From Alphaproteobacteria bacterium UBA7371 (lineage in GTDB: Bacteria > Pseudomonadota > Alphaproteobacteria > UBA8317): 10,677 nt of DNA. A program made the position numbers and the translations under genes. The notes below the pieces were generated by a model. It saw only the letters and a program-made list of their open reading frames with translations, was not told where the DNA came from and searched no databases. Every line of letters starts with the position of its first letter. The stretch's first letter is position 1. The DNA is taken from assembly GCA_002469865.1 (NCBI GenBank), contig DKOD01000067.1:1-10677 (forward strand). The letters run 5' to 3'. Positions 1-6,457 of the stretch are shown here, piece by piece.

Positions 1-129
1 GGTGACTTTACGGCAGACAAGCATAATGGCCTTGAGGCTGCCGCTTGGTATTGGCATTTCGTGGATGTGGTTTGGTTGTTCCTGTTTGCGGCTGTTTATG
101 TTTGGGGTGCCGGCACCAACACCCATTAA
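1..129 (+). CDS. ctaE: Cytochrome c oxidase subunit III, C-terminal end (partial)
   Basis: Reading frame 1 from the first base gives 42 residues ending at TAA 127-129. They contain the segment AAAWYWHFVDVVWLFLF followed by VYVWG, the last transmembrane helix and end of subunit III of aa3-type haem-copper oxidases. The WYWHFVDVVW stretch is highly characteristic of this family. Subunit III is a membrane protein of the terminal oxidase in the cytoplasmic membrane; it has no metal centre and supports proton uptake and stability of subunit I. The 5' part lies outside the window, so length and start cannot be judged. The next gene encodes SURF1, an oxidase assembly factor, which fits a cox cluster. 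A different frame over the same bases reads open into SURF1 but does not look like protein. Confidence 0.93.
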   Translation, partial: GDFTADKHNGLEAAAWYWHFVDVVWLFLFAAVYVWGAGTNTH

Positions 130-203
130 CACCGCCCAACCTTTGTCTTGGGACATGCCGAATAGGGCGGGATTCCATGACGAACATCTCGATCAACGTC
201 ACA

Positions 204-238
204 AAAGCTTGTCCCCTTTTTGGGGGGCAGGCTTTCTT
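204..238 (+). terminator. Terminator-like hairpin between ctaE and SURF1
   Basis: Bases 204-216 (AAAGCTTGTCCCC) can pair with 223-235 (GGGGGCAGGCTTT). This gives a 13-base-pair stem with two G-U pairs and a six-base loop (217-222). The 5' arm begins with A residues and the 3' arm runs into TTTCTT, the shape of a rho-independent terminator. It starts 75 bases after the ctaE stop. The stem ends only about 30 bases before the SURF1 start, which leaves little room for a separate downstream promoter. Partial termination or protection of the ctaE mRNA 3' end are both plausible. No folding energy was computed. Confidence 0.6.
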
Positions 239-254
239 AGTTGCCTAGCAATGC

Positions 255-260
255 AGGAGG
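255..260 (+). promoter_or_regulatory. Ribosome binding site deciding the SURF1 start
   Basis: AGGAGG at 255-260 is followed eight bases later by GTG at 269. This strong Shine-Dalgarno sequence selects the GTG over the in-frame ATG at 251, which lies upstream of the site and would place the site inside the coding region. Confidence 0.75.
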
Positions 261-268
261 TATCCTCG

Positions 269-943
269 GTGACCCGCTCTGGCCGTTCCAAGTTGTTCGT
301 GGTCCTCATGGCCTTATTGTCATTATTTTGCGGCTATCTTTCCTACTGGCAATGGGAGCGCCTGAGTTGGAAGCAAAGTCTTTTGGCTGAATTTGCCATG
401 GCCGCCGAACTTCCTGCAGAGCAACTTACCCCCGAAACTTCCGTGCCGGCTTTCGTGAAGGTTGCTGGAGCACCACAAAGGATATGGCAGCAAATTCAAA
501 CCAAGGACCGTGCCCAAGGTTTTCGGCTGATCACCTTGTTGAAGCTTGATGACAACCGAGAAATCCTCACCGATCTTGGCTTTGTCAACCAGGATGATGC
601 TGCGTCATTGATAGCCAACATTCCCAAGCAACTCTCAGGTATTGCCCTATTGCGAAGGGATGATGAACCGTCAATTTTTACCCCGCCCATTGATGAGAAA
701 GAAGGATTGGTATTTGCCCGCCACGCCGCTTCACTCGGTGGTGTGGAAGGTGTGATGCTGGAATGGTTGGCTGAGGCCGAAGAGCCGATGACCTTGCGCC
801 GTGACCGCGCACAGGTTTTGGCGGGGATTCCCAACAATCATCTGCAATACGCACTTACCTGGCTCGCCCTTATGCTGGTGGGCTTGGTATGCACCTTGAT
901 TTGGTGGCGCCGGGCAGGGGATGACCAGCAGGCCGAGGCTTGA
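269..943 (+). CDS. SURF1 family cytochrome c oxidase assembly protein
   Basis: SURF1 proteins (Shy1 in yeast, CtaG/Surf1 neighbours in bacteria) help insert haem a into oxidase subunit I in the cytoplasmic membrane. The 224-residue product has the family's layout. A transmembrane helix near residues 9-27 ends in the motif SYWQWERLSWKQ, matching the usual G-x-W-Q-x-x-R-x-x-W-K pattern. A periplasmic domain follows, and a second helix near 196-214 is preceded by the conserved NNH (189-191) before the short basic tail. Length is near or slightly below the usual 220-250. The GTG start at 269 has AGGAGG eight bases upstream. The frame stays open back to base 2, but the upstream part overlaps ctaE and a hairpin and has no SURF1 character. 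It lies between ctaE and thrC, 37 bases before the latter. Confidence 0.9.
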   Translation: MTRSGRSKLFVVLMALLSLFCGYLSYWQWERLSWKQSLLAEFAMAAELPAEQLTPETSVPAFVKVAGAPQRIWQQIQTKDRAQGFRLITLLKLDDNREILTDLGFVNQDDAASLIANIPKQLSGIALLRRDDEPSIFTPPIDEKEGLVFARHAASLGGVEGVMLEWLAEAEEPMTLRRDRAQVLAGIPNNHLQYALTWLALMLVGLVCTLIWWRRAGDDQQAEA

Positions 944-980
944 TAAGCCTTGTCCAAGTCCGCATCATGAGGGGGTTGAG

Positions 981-2372
981 ATGCTTTATGTGAGCAGCCG
1001 CGGCGGCCGGCGGGATGCCAATTTTGCTGATGTTCTTTTTGACGGCATGGCGCCCGATGGGGGGCTTTATCTTCCCCAATCTTGGCCAAAGCTTGATCCT
1101 GCTTTGGTTTCATCATTCAGGGGCATGGAATATTCGCGCATTGCGGCCCATGTGATGGCACCTTACACGGAAAATGTGCTGGATTTTGAGGAACTTTTGG
1201 ACCTCACCCAACAGGCCTATGCTGGTTTTGATCATCAGGCCGTGGTGCCCGTCACCCAAGCTTCACCAGATTGCTTTTTGATGGAATTGTTTCATGGCCC
1301 AACCTTGGCATTCAAAGATTTGGCCATGCAATTTATCGGCAGGCTGTTTGAACATATGCTTGCCAAACAGCAACGTAAGGCCACGATTATTGGCGCCACT
1401 TCTGGCGATACCGGCGCTGCAGCTGTTGAGGCATTTCGGGGGCGTGCCAACACCAATGTGGTGATCCTCTATCCCAAAAATCGTGTTTCCGATGTTCAGC
1501 GCCGGCAAATGACCACGGCGGGTGAACGTAATGTTCATGTGCTTGCTGTTGAAGGCAATTTTGATGATTGCCAGCATATGGTGAAGCAAATGTTTGCCCA
1601 GAGATCTTTTGCCGATGAGGTGGGGTTGTCGGGTGTGAACTCCATCAATTGGGCTCGGGTTATGGCCCAATCAGTTTATTATTTCTCCAGTGCGGCAAGT
1701 CTTGGGGGGCTTCAAAATCCCTTGCGCTTTGTGGTGCCAACCGGCAATTTTGGGGATATTTTTGCAGGCTATGTGGCCCACCGGATGGGCTTGCCGATGG
1801 CTGGTCTGGTGGTGGCCACCAATGCCAATGATATTCTTTGCAGGGCCTTTCGTGATGGTGAATATCGGCCTGCCCACGTGCATGAGACCCTGTCCCCGGC
1901 CATGGATATTCAGGTTTCGTCAAATTTTGAGCGTCTTATTTTTGATTTTGTTGGCCGTGATGGTGGCAAAGTGGCGGGCCTCATGCAGGCCATAGAACAA
2001 GGCGGGTTCACCATGCCGAGGGAATTTATGGACCATCCTTCGCGCCCATTATTTGAGGCCCATGCGGCCGATGACATGGCCATCACTGCTGCTATTGGGC
2101 GGTTCTATGCCGAAACCGGCATGGTGATTGACCCACACACAGCCACAGGCCTTCATGCGCACCATCATAGTCCCAAGCCTGATGGCGTGGTTGATGTTTG
2201 CCTGGCTTGCGCCCATCCGGCCAAATTTCCTGAGGCGGTGGAGGCTGCTTGTGGGGTCTCACCATCCCTGCCTCACCATTTGGCTCGCCGCATGGAAGAG
2301 CCCGAGCGTGAACATCTGGTTCCCGCAGATCTGGGCCAAGCCATGGCCCTCATTAGGTCATTGGTGGCGTGA
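981..2372 (+). CDS. thrC: Threonine synthase
   Basis: This cytoplasmic PLP enzyme converts O-phospho-L-homoserine to L-threonine and phosphate, the last step of threonine synthesis. The 463-residue length matches the long bacterial/fungal-type ThrC family. The N-terminus (MLYVSSRGG, then DGGLYLP near 26-32) is typical. The PLP lysine is K112 in GPTLAFKDLAMQ. The phosphate-binding loop GATSGDTGAAA follows at 138-148, and PTGNFGD (PLP-phosphate contact region) lies in the middle. The ATG at 981 is preceded by a GAGGGGG-like site about 5-12 bases upstream; an earlier frame extension to 921 overlaps SURF1 and adds unrelated residues. The stop codon overlaps the GTG start of the M16 peptidase by four bases, so the two are probably translationally coupled. 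Its substrate is made by ThrB, encoded at 6454-7419 on the other strand. Confidence 0.96.
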   Translation: MLYVSSRGGRRDANFADVLFDGMAPDGGLYLPQSWPKLDPALVSSFRGMEYSRIAAHVMAPYTENVLDFEELLDLTQQAYAGFDHQAVVPVTQASPDCFLMELFHGPTLAFKDLAMQFIGRLFEHMLAKQQRKATIIGATSGDTGAAAVEAFRGRANTNVVILYPKNRVSDVQRRQMTTAGERNVHVLAVEGNFDDCQHMVKQMFAQRSFADEVGLSGVNSINWARVMAQSVYYFSSAASLGGLQNPLRFVVPTGNFGDIFAGYVAHRMGLPMAGLVVATNANDILCRAFRDGEYRPAHVHETLSPAMDIQVSSNFERLIFDFVGRDGGKVAGLMQAIEQGGFTMPREFMDHPSRPLFEAHAADDMAITAAIGRFYAETGMVIDPHTATGLHAHHHSPKPDGVVDVCLACAHPAKFPEAVEAACGVSPSLPHHLARRMEEPEREHLVPADLGQAMALIRSLVA

Positions 2373-3637
2373 CGCAACCGCAATTGGCCATGCTTGCCAA
2401 CGGCTTGCGGCTGGTGCTTGTTGAAGACCCGCATGCTCGCTCCAGTCATGTGGCCATCTGGGTGATGGCCGGCACCCGTAATGAACGGTCGGATGAAGAG
2501 GGATTGGCCCATTTTTTGGAGCATATGGCCTTCAAAGGCACCGGCCGTCGCTCGGCTTTTGATATTGTCCGTGAGGTGGAAGATGTCGGCGCCAACATCA
2601 ATGCCTACACGGCCCGTGATCACACGGTCTACCATGGAAGATGCCTCAGCGAGCATATGGCGCTCTTGGTCGAAATTCTGGCCGACATTGTGACCGATAG
2701 CAACATGCGCGAAGAGGACGTGGCTGTTGAACGCGATGTGGTGCTGCAAGAAATTGCCCAAGCTGAAGATATTCCTGACGAAATCATTTTTGACATCCAT
2801 AATGATGTTACCTTTCCAGGCCAAAGCCTGGGCCACAGAACCCTAGGCAAGCCGGAGCGTGTGCAATCCTATAAGGCCAAAGAGGTTCATCATTTGCTGG
2901 AGCGTTTTGCCAACCCCGCCCGCATGGTCCTGGTGGTGGCAGGGCCCCATGGGCTTGAAGAGTTGCAGCCATTGGCCGAGCGTTATTTAGGCCCCCTCAA
3001 GGCGAGATTATTGGCCCATGATACAAGCCCAGCACAATCAAAAGGTGGCTTGCATCTGGTTCCCCGCAAGAGTGAGCAAACCCATCTTTGTTGGACCTTT
3101 CCTGTGGCAGGCCTTGCATGTCCAGAATATGTCTCCTGGCAATTATTTGCCAATCTCTTTGGTGGGGGAATGTCGTCCCCCTTATTCCAAGAGGTCAGGG
3201 AATCGCGTGGGCTGGCCTATTCGGTTTATGCTTTTTATTCCGGGCTCGTGGATTGTGGCCAATTGGGTATTTCCATGGGCACTTCATCTGAACGGATGTT
3301 GGAGGCCTGCAGCATTGCCAACAATGTTCTGGAACGGCTTGCGACGGGTGAGGTTGAAGAAGAGGCACTTATTCGTGCCCGCAACCAAACCAAGGCAGCA
3401 TCCCTCATGGCCTTAGAACATGCCGCCAATCTTGCAGATCATGCAGCGCGCCAATTGCAGATTTTGGGCCATCTGGAAGACCCACTACTCGCCATAGAGG
3501 CATTGGATCAGCTGGGCACCAAGGACATCATGCGCATGGCCCAGTCTCTTTTTGCACAAGCATCATCCTCGGCGGTGGTGCTGGGTGGGGTGCGGTCGGC
3601 AGACCAAGGGCCGTTGGAGGCAGTGTTGATGTCATGA
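2369..3637 (+). CDS. M16 family zinc metallopeptidase (processing-peptidase-like)
   Basis: The 422-residue product belongs to peptidase family M16B, related to the mitochondrial processing peptidase beta subunit. The inverted zinc motif HFLEH is at 48-52 (ligands H48 and H52, catalytic base E51). The distal ligand is E128 in ERDVVLQEIAQ, 76 residues after H52, the spacing of active members. The C-terminal half carries the conserved GGGMSSPLFQEVRE (265-278) and RGLAYSVY (280-287) segments, whose Arg and Tyr bind substrate in this family. There is no evident signal peptide, so it is probably cytoplasmic. The GTG start overlaps the thrC stop as GTGA, and the stop overlaps the next gene as ATGA. 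Natural substrates of alphaproteobacterial members are poorly defined; a general peptide-degrading role is an inference. Confidence 0.93.
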   Translation: MTQPQLAMLANGLRLVLVEDPHARSSHVAIWVMAGTRNERSDEEGLAHFLEHMAFKGTGRRSAFDIVREVEDVGANINAYTARDHTVYHGRCLSEHMALLVEILADIVTDSNMREEDVAVERDVVLQEIAQAEDIPDEIIFDIHNDVTFPGQSLGHRTLGKPERVQSYKAKEVHHLLERFANPARMVLVVAGPHGLEELQPLAERYLGPLKARLLAHDTSPAQSKGGLHLVPRKSEQTHLCWTFPVAGLACPEYVSWQLFANLFGGGMSSPLFQEVRESRGLAYSVYAFYSGLVDCGQLGISMGTSSERMLEACSIANNVLERLATGEVEEEALIRARNQTKAASLMALEHAANLADHAARQLQILGHLEDPLLAIEALDQLGTKDIMRMAQSLFAQASSSAVVLGGVRSADQGPLEAVLMS

Positions 3638-4236
3638 GCATGCGCGAGGTTTTGGAGACCATCACGGGACGTCGGCCCCAACTGCAACTCACCAGCAGTA
3701 ATATAATTTTGCGCATTCCTGAGGCGGCGGATTTTTTGGAATATGTTCGGGTTCGCCGCGCCAATGCCGAGCGGCTTCGGCCAGTGGAACCTAGTTGGGC
3801 ACGCGACGCGCTGTCCCGGTCCGGTTTCCGTCGGCGATTGCGCCATGCCCAGGACCTGCATCAGCGCCAACAGGGCATGGCGCTTTTTATGTTTTTGAAA
3901 GACACCAACAAGCTCGTTGGTGGGGTTACGCTTAGTTGGCTTGATGAGGGTCGGCCAGGAACAGCCATGGTCGGATATTGGCTTGATGGTGTCCATGAGG
4001 GCCAAGGGCTTATGAAAGAGGGTCTTGTGGAAGTCTGCCGTCACGCCCATGTCCATTGTAAGATAAGGCGCATTGAAGCTGCATGCCTTCCAGAAAACAT
4101 GCGTTCGGTGCATCTTTTGGAGGCCTGCGGGTTCCAGCGCGAGGGTCTGGCACGCCAATATCTCAATATCAATGGGGCCCATCGGGACCATCTTCTCTTT
4201 GCTCGGGTTCAGGCAGACCCACTCACATCGGAATAG
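3634..4236 (+). CDS. GNAT N-acetyltransferase, RimJ/RimL type
   Basis: The 200-residue product resembles GNAT enzymes that transfer acetyl from acetyl-CoA, in the subgroup containing the ribosomal-protein N-terminal acetyltransferases RimJ and RimL. The acetyl-CoA loop region is VGYWLDGVHEGQGLMKEGL at 113-131. The C-terminal signature PENMRSVHLLEACGF is at 153-167, followed by the usual strand and the NGAHRDHLLFA ending (180-190). The acceptor substrate cannot be read from sequence; rimJ is therefore not assigned. Residues 1-20 precede the fold and the start is fixed by the ATGA overlap with the M16 stop. An alternative ATG two codons on (3640) would lose that coupling. The last 28 bases overlap the 3' end of yqgE on the opposite strand. 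Confidence 0.85.
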   Translation: MSMREVLETITGRRPQLQLTSSNIILRIPEAADFLEYVRVRRANAERLRPVEPSWARDALSRSGFRRRLRHAQDLHQRQQGMALFMFLKDTNKLVGGVTLSWLDEGRPGTAMVGYWLDGVHEGQGLMKEGLVEVCRHAHVHCKIRRIEAACLPENMRSVHLLEACGFQREGLARQYLNINGAHRDHLLFARVQADPLTSE

Positions 4237-4766
4237 CCAGCCAGGTCAATTTGTAGCTTACCCATAAGCCGGTCCCAAAGCGCTTCGCCATCATTTGAAA
4301 AAACATCATCAATATCAAAAGGGGCGGTAAGCCAATCATGCCGCTTGATTTCATCTTCCAATTGGCCATCACCCCATCCTGCATAGCCAAGCATGAGGCG
4401 AAAACGTTCAGGCCCTTGCCCCTTCGCTATGGCGCGCATGACCTCAAGGCTGTTGGTCATGTTCAAGCCACGTTGGTGGTTGCGCATTGTTTGCATATCT
4501 TCATAATCGGGTGTGTGCAGAACGAAGCCATGCTGATTGCCCACTGGCCCCCCACGAAAAACCCGCGCCGATGCATGGGGCTCGGTGGCTTCGACACCAA
4601 GCTGGTCAGCAATGTCCAAAAGACATAAATTGGTTGGGCGGTTGATGATAAAGCCAAGCACCCCGTCACCTTCTTCAACGCTTGCAATATAAACGACGGT
4701 TTTTGCAAAAGTCTCGTCGAGCATGTTGGGGGCGGCGATGATGATGCTTCCCTGGAGATCCTGCAT
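4209..4766 (-). CDS. yqgE: YqgE/AlgH family protein
   Basis: The 185-residue product matches the YqgE/AlgH family (DUF179) in length and motifs. It begins with LQGSIIIAAPNM, then has GFIINRP at 38-44, FRGGPV at 70-75 and GYAGWGDGQLEDEI at 127-140, followed by the conserved W145. The family is widespread and structurally known. Its biochemical role is not established, and the old link to alginate regulation (AlgH) is weak. ATG at 4766 is the only good start: reading upstream in frame there is no ATG, GTG or TTG before a stop. The start codon directly abuts the ATG of the next gene on the other strand. The 3' end overlaps the acetyltransferase gene by 28 bases. Its promoter must lie inside the 5' part of the divergent gene. 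Confidence 0.94.
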   Translation of the reverse strand: MQDLQGSIIIAAPNMLDETFAKTVVYIASVEEGDGVLGFIINRPTNLCLLDIADQLGVEATEPHASARVFRGGPVGNQHGFVLHTPDYEDMQTMRNHQRGLNMTNSLEVMRAIAKGQGPERFRLMLGYAGWGDGQLEDEIKRHDWLTAPFDIDDVFSNDGEALWDRLMGKLQIDLAGYSDVSGSA

Positions 4767-5468
4767 ATGATTAAGTGCCCTATGATTGCTGTTGTCTGGA
4801 TGTTGTTAGCATCGCTGGTGACAGCCCTGCCAGCCAAAGCAACATCACAGCAACAAGATTATGTTTTTGAAGGTGGCTCAGTGCGCGTGATGCGTGATGG
4901 TCGCAACATCTTCATGTTGGTGACGCCGGCGCCTGGTTTTAAAACCTATGCACCCAACCCAGGACCCAGCGGTTTAAGCCCCGAACTTATCCAAGAGGGC
5001 CGCGCCTTGTCCCTTGAAGCCAGCGTGCCCAAGCGCTTTTACCTGACAAGCGGGGATGCCTATTTGGGCTATGACAGCCAGGCGTTGTTTCGTGCCCCAT
5101 TCCTGGAGGAGCAGGCCGAGGTGGAAGCATATTTGGGTTTTTGTGAGGAATTATGTTTGCCTGCATCATTTGTCTTCTTACCAAGCCAGCTCCAAGAAGA
5201 ACAAATGACCGAGGGCTTTGTGTTTCCTGAATATGTTGCCCAGCCTGTGTCGGTGGATAGGTCCGGTTTCGTCCGTGCGCCTTCATACCCAGGGGCAGAA
5301 GTCTTTGTGGCTGACCCCCCAAATTATTCAGACCTCCATGGTCAGCTCAATGCTGACGGGCAAGGAAATATCAAGCCTTGGCCTAAGGAATTGGTGCATG
5401 TATTGAGCATGATTGGGATGCTCATGGATGGGCGATTAATCTTTGCCCCCACACAGCTAGAAAGATGA
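4767..5468 (+). CDS. Secreted DsbD N-terminal-domain-like protein (predicted periplasmic thiol protein)
   Basis: The 233-residue product starts with a probable Sec signal peptide: K3, hydrophobic core around 7-20, likely cleavage after AKA near residue 25. The mature part resembles the DsbD-alpha/DsbC-corrector-like domain (the type in Pfam PF11412). It has GFKTYAPNPGPSGL at 57-70, corresponding to the family's G-x-K-T-Y ... P-G-x-x-G pattern, and a cysteine pair C126 and C130 in GFCEELCLP, where the exchange cysteines are expected. No membrane segments or thioredoxin-like C-terminal domain follow, so it is a stand-alone domain. The ATG at 4767 has GGAGAT 7 bases upstream (4754-4759). It may be co-transcribed with the peroxiredoxin 53 bases downstream. 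A redox role in the periplasm is inferred; its electron donor and acceptor are unknown. Confidence 0.78.
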   Translation: MIKCPMIAVVWMLLASLVTALPAKATSQQQDYVFEGGSVRVMRDGRNIFMLVTPAPGFKTYAPNPGPSGLSPELIQEGRALSLEASVPKRFYLTSGDAYLGYDSQALFRAPFLEEQAEVEAYLGFCEELCLPASFVFLPSQLQEEQMTEGFVFPEYVAQPVSVDRSGFVRAPSYPGAEVFVADPPNYSDLHGQLNADGQGNIKPWPKELVHVLSMIGMLMDGRLIFAPTQLER

Positions 5469-5521
5469 TAAAAATCATCCATATACATGGTCTATGACAA
5501 TATTTTTGATGGAGAATTTTG

Positions 5522-6004
5522 ATGACAATTGCTGTTGGAGACCAGGTGCCTTCCGTTGATATTTTCACTGTTGGTGAAAGCGGTCCTGAAAAAGTGAATT
5601 TCGCCGAATATTGTGGAAGTGCCAAGCTGGTGTTGTTTGCAGTACCTGGCGCTTTCACACCAACCTGTTCGGCAAAGCATTTGCCAGGCTTTGTGGAAAA
5701 AGCTGATGCGCTGAAGGCCAAGGGTGTTGATAAGATTGCATGCTTGTCCGTGAATGACGCCTTCGTGATGGATGCCTGGGGCAAGGAACATGGCGCTGCT
5801 GGTCGTGTGGATTTGCTTGCCGATGGAAATGCTGATCTGGCCAAAGCCATGGGTCTTGAATTTGATGCATCGAGATTTGGTCAAGGCGTGCGCGCCAAGC
5901 GCTTTGCCATGATCATCGATCAGGGTAAGGTCACATCGCTTGGAATCGATGAGCGTGGTGAATTTAAAGAAACCGCCGTGGAAGCTGTTCTCGAGCGTCT
6001 TTGA
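5522..6004 (+). CDS. Peroxiredoxin, Prx5/type II family
   Basis: This is a thiol peroxidase reducing hydrogen peroxide and organic hydroperoxides, usually with glutaredoxin or thioredoxin as reductant; it has no signal peptide and is probably cytoplasmic. The 160-residue length fits Prx5. The peroxidatic cysteine is C49 in VPGAFTPTCS (P-x-x-x-T/S-x-x-C), with LPGF following. The active-site arginine is R127 in the segment GVRAKRFAM. Further cysteines at 31 and 74 could resolve C49 or be unused; I cannot tell which mechanism applies. Start: ATG 5522 follows GGAG (5511-5514) by seven bases; the frame can be read one codon earlier from TTG 5519. The 53-base spacer before it is A+T-rich and could hold a promoter, but no convincing -35/-10 pair stands out. 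The stop lies three bases from the convergent rnhA stop. Confidence 0.93.
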   Translation: MTIAVGDQVPSVDIFTVGESGPEKVNFAEYCGSAKLVLFAVPGAFTPTCSAKHLPGFVEKADALKAKGVDKIACLSVNDAFVMDAWGKEHGAAGRVDLLADGNADLAKAMGLEFDASRFGQGVRAKRFAMIIDQGKVTSLGIDERGEFKETAVEAVLERL

Positions 6005-6007
6005 CCC

Positions 6008-6457
6008 TTAATCGGATCCATTCCTGAGGTCTTGAACACCCTGGCGGGCCAACGCATCGGCCCGCTCATTATCTTCATCGCCGGCATGGCCCTTGACCCA
6101 ATGCCATTGGATGTCATGCCGGCGTGTTTCTTCCAACAATTCTTGCCACAAATCAGCGTTTTTCACTGTCTTTTTGGCGGCTGTCTTCCAACCATTGGCC
6201 ACCCACCCATGGATCCATTTGGTGATGCCATCACGGACATAGGTGGAGTCGGTATATAAATCGACTTGGCAGGAACGTTTGAGCGCACGAAGCCCCTCGA
6301 TGGCGGCCATCAATTCCATGCGGTTGTTGGTCGTGTCTGTCATGCCGCCATACAACTCACGCATGGCGTCGCCATACCGCAGCACAACCCCCCAACCCCC
6401 AGGCCCAGGATTGCCGGAACAGGCCCCATCGGTGGACATCACAACCTTCTGGGTCAT
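6008..6457 (-). CDS. rnhA: Ribonuclease HI
   Basis: This enzyme cleaves the RNA strand of RNA-DNA hybrids, removing R-loops and primers. The 149-residue product carries the full catalytic set: D10 in STDGACSGNPG, E48 in NNRMELMAAIEG, D70 in LYTDSTYV and D134 in ERADALAR, plus H124 in VKGHAG. These are the same positions as in the E. coli enzyme. The ATG at 6457 overlaps the thrB stop as ATGA, indicating translational coupling; the frame extends two codons further to TTG 6463, which is less likely. It is the last gene of the ispH-thrB-rnhA group, an arrangement common in alphaproteobacteria. Its 3' end is three bases from the peroxiredoxin stop. Confidence 0.96.
   Translation of the reverse strand: MTQKVVMSTDGACSGNPGPGGWGVVLRYGDAMRELYGGMTDTTNNRMELMAAIEGLRALKRSCQVDLYTDSTYVRDGITKWIHGWVANGWKTAAKKTVKNADLWQELLEETRRHDIQWHWVKGHAGDEDNERADALARQGVQDLRNGSD

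Noticed and set aside
177..248. Mini-frame of 23 codons (begins MTNISINV, includes ACPLFGG) that might be a DUF983 remnant
   Set aside because: Too short, no cysteine-pair pattern of that family, no ribosome site, and its bases are explained by the hairpin.
2..268. In-frame upstream extension of SURF1 to base 2
   Set aside because: It overlaps the clear ctaE frame and the hairpin at 204-238, lacks SURF1 similarity, and ignores the strong AGGAGG before GTG 269.
5464..5479. GATGAT-AAAA-ATCATC hairpin at the end of the DsbD-like gene
   Set aside because: A+T-rich six-pair stem without a T tract; too weak to call a terminator.
5479..5490. Imperfect palindrome CCATATACATGG upstream of the peroxiredoxin as an operator
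   Set aside because: Short half-sites, no recognised regulator motif, and no aligned promoter to place it against.
6044..6065. Seven-pair hairpin (GCGGGCC / GGCCCGC) about 40 bases after the peroxiredoxin stop as its terminator
   Set aside because: No T tract follows on the plus strand and the stem lies within conserved rnhA codons.
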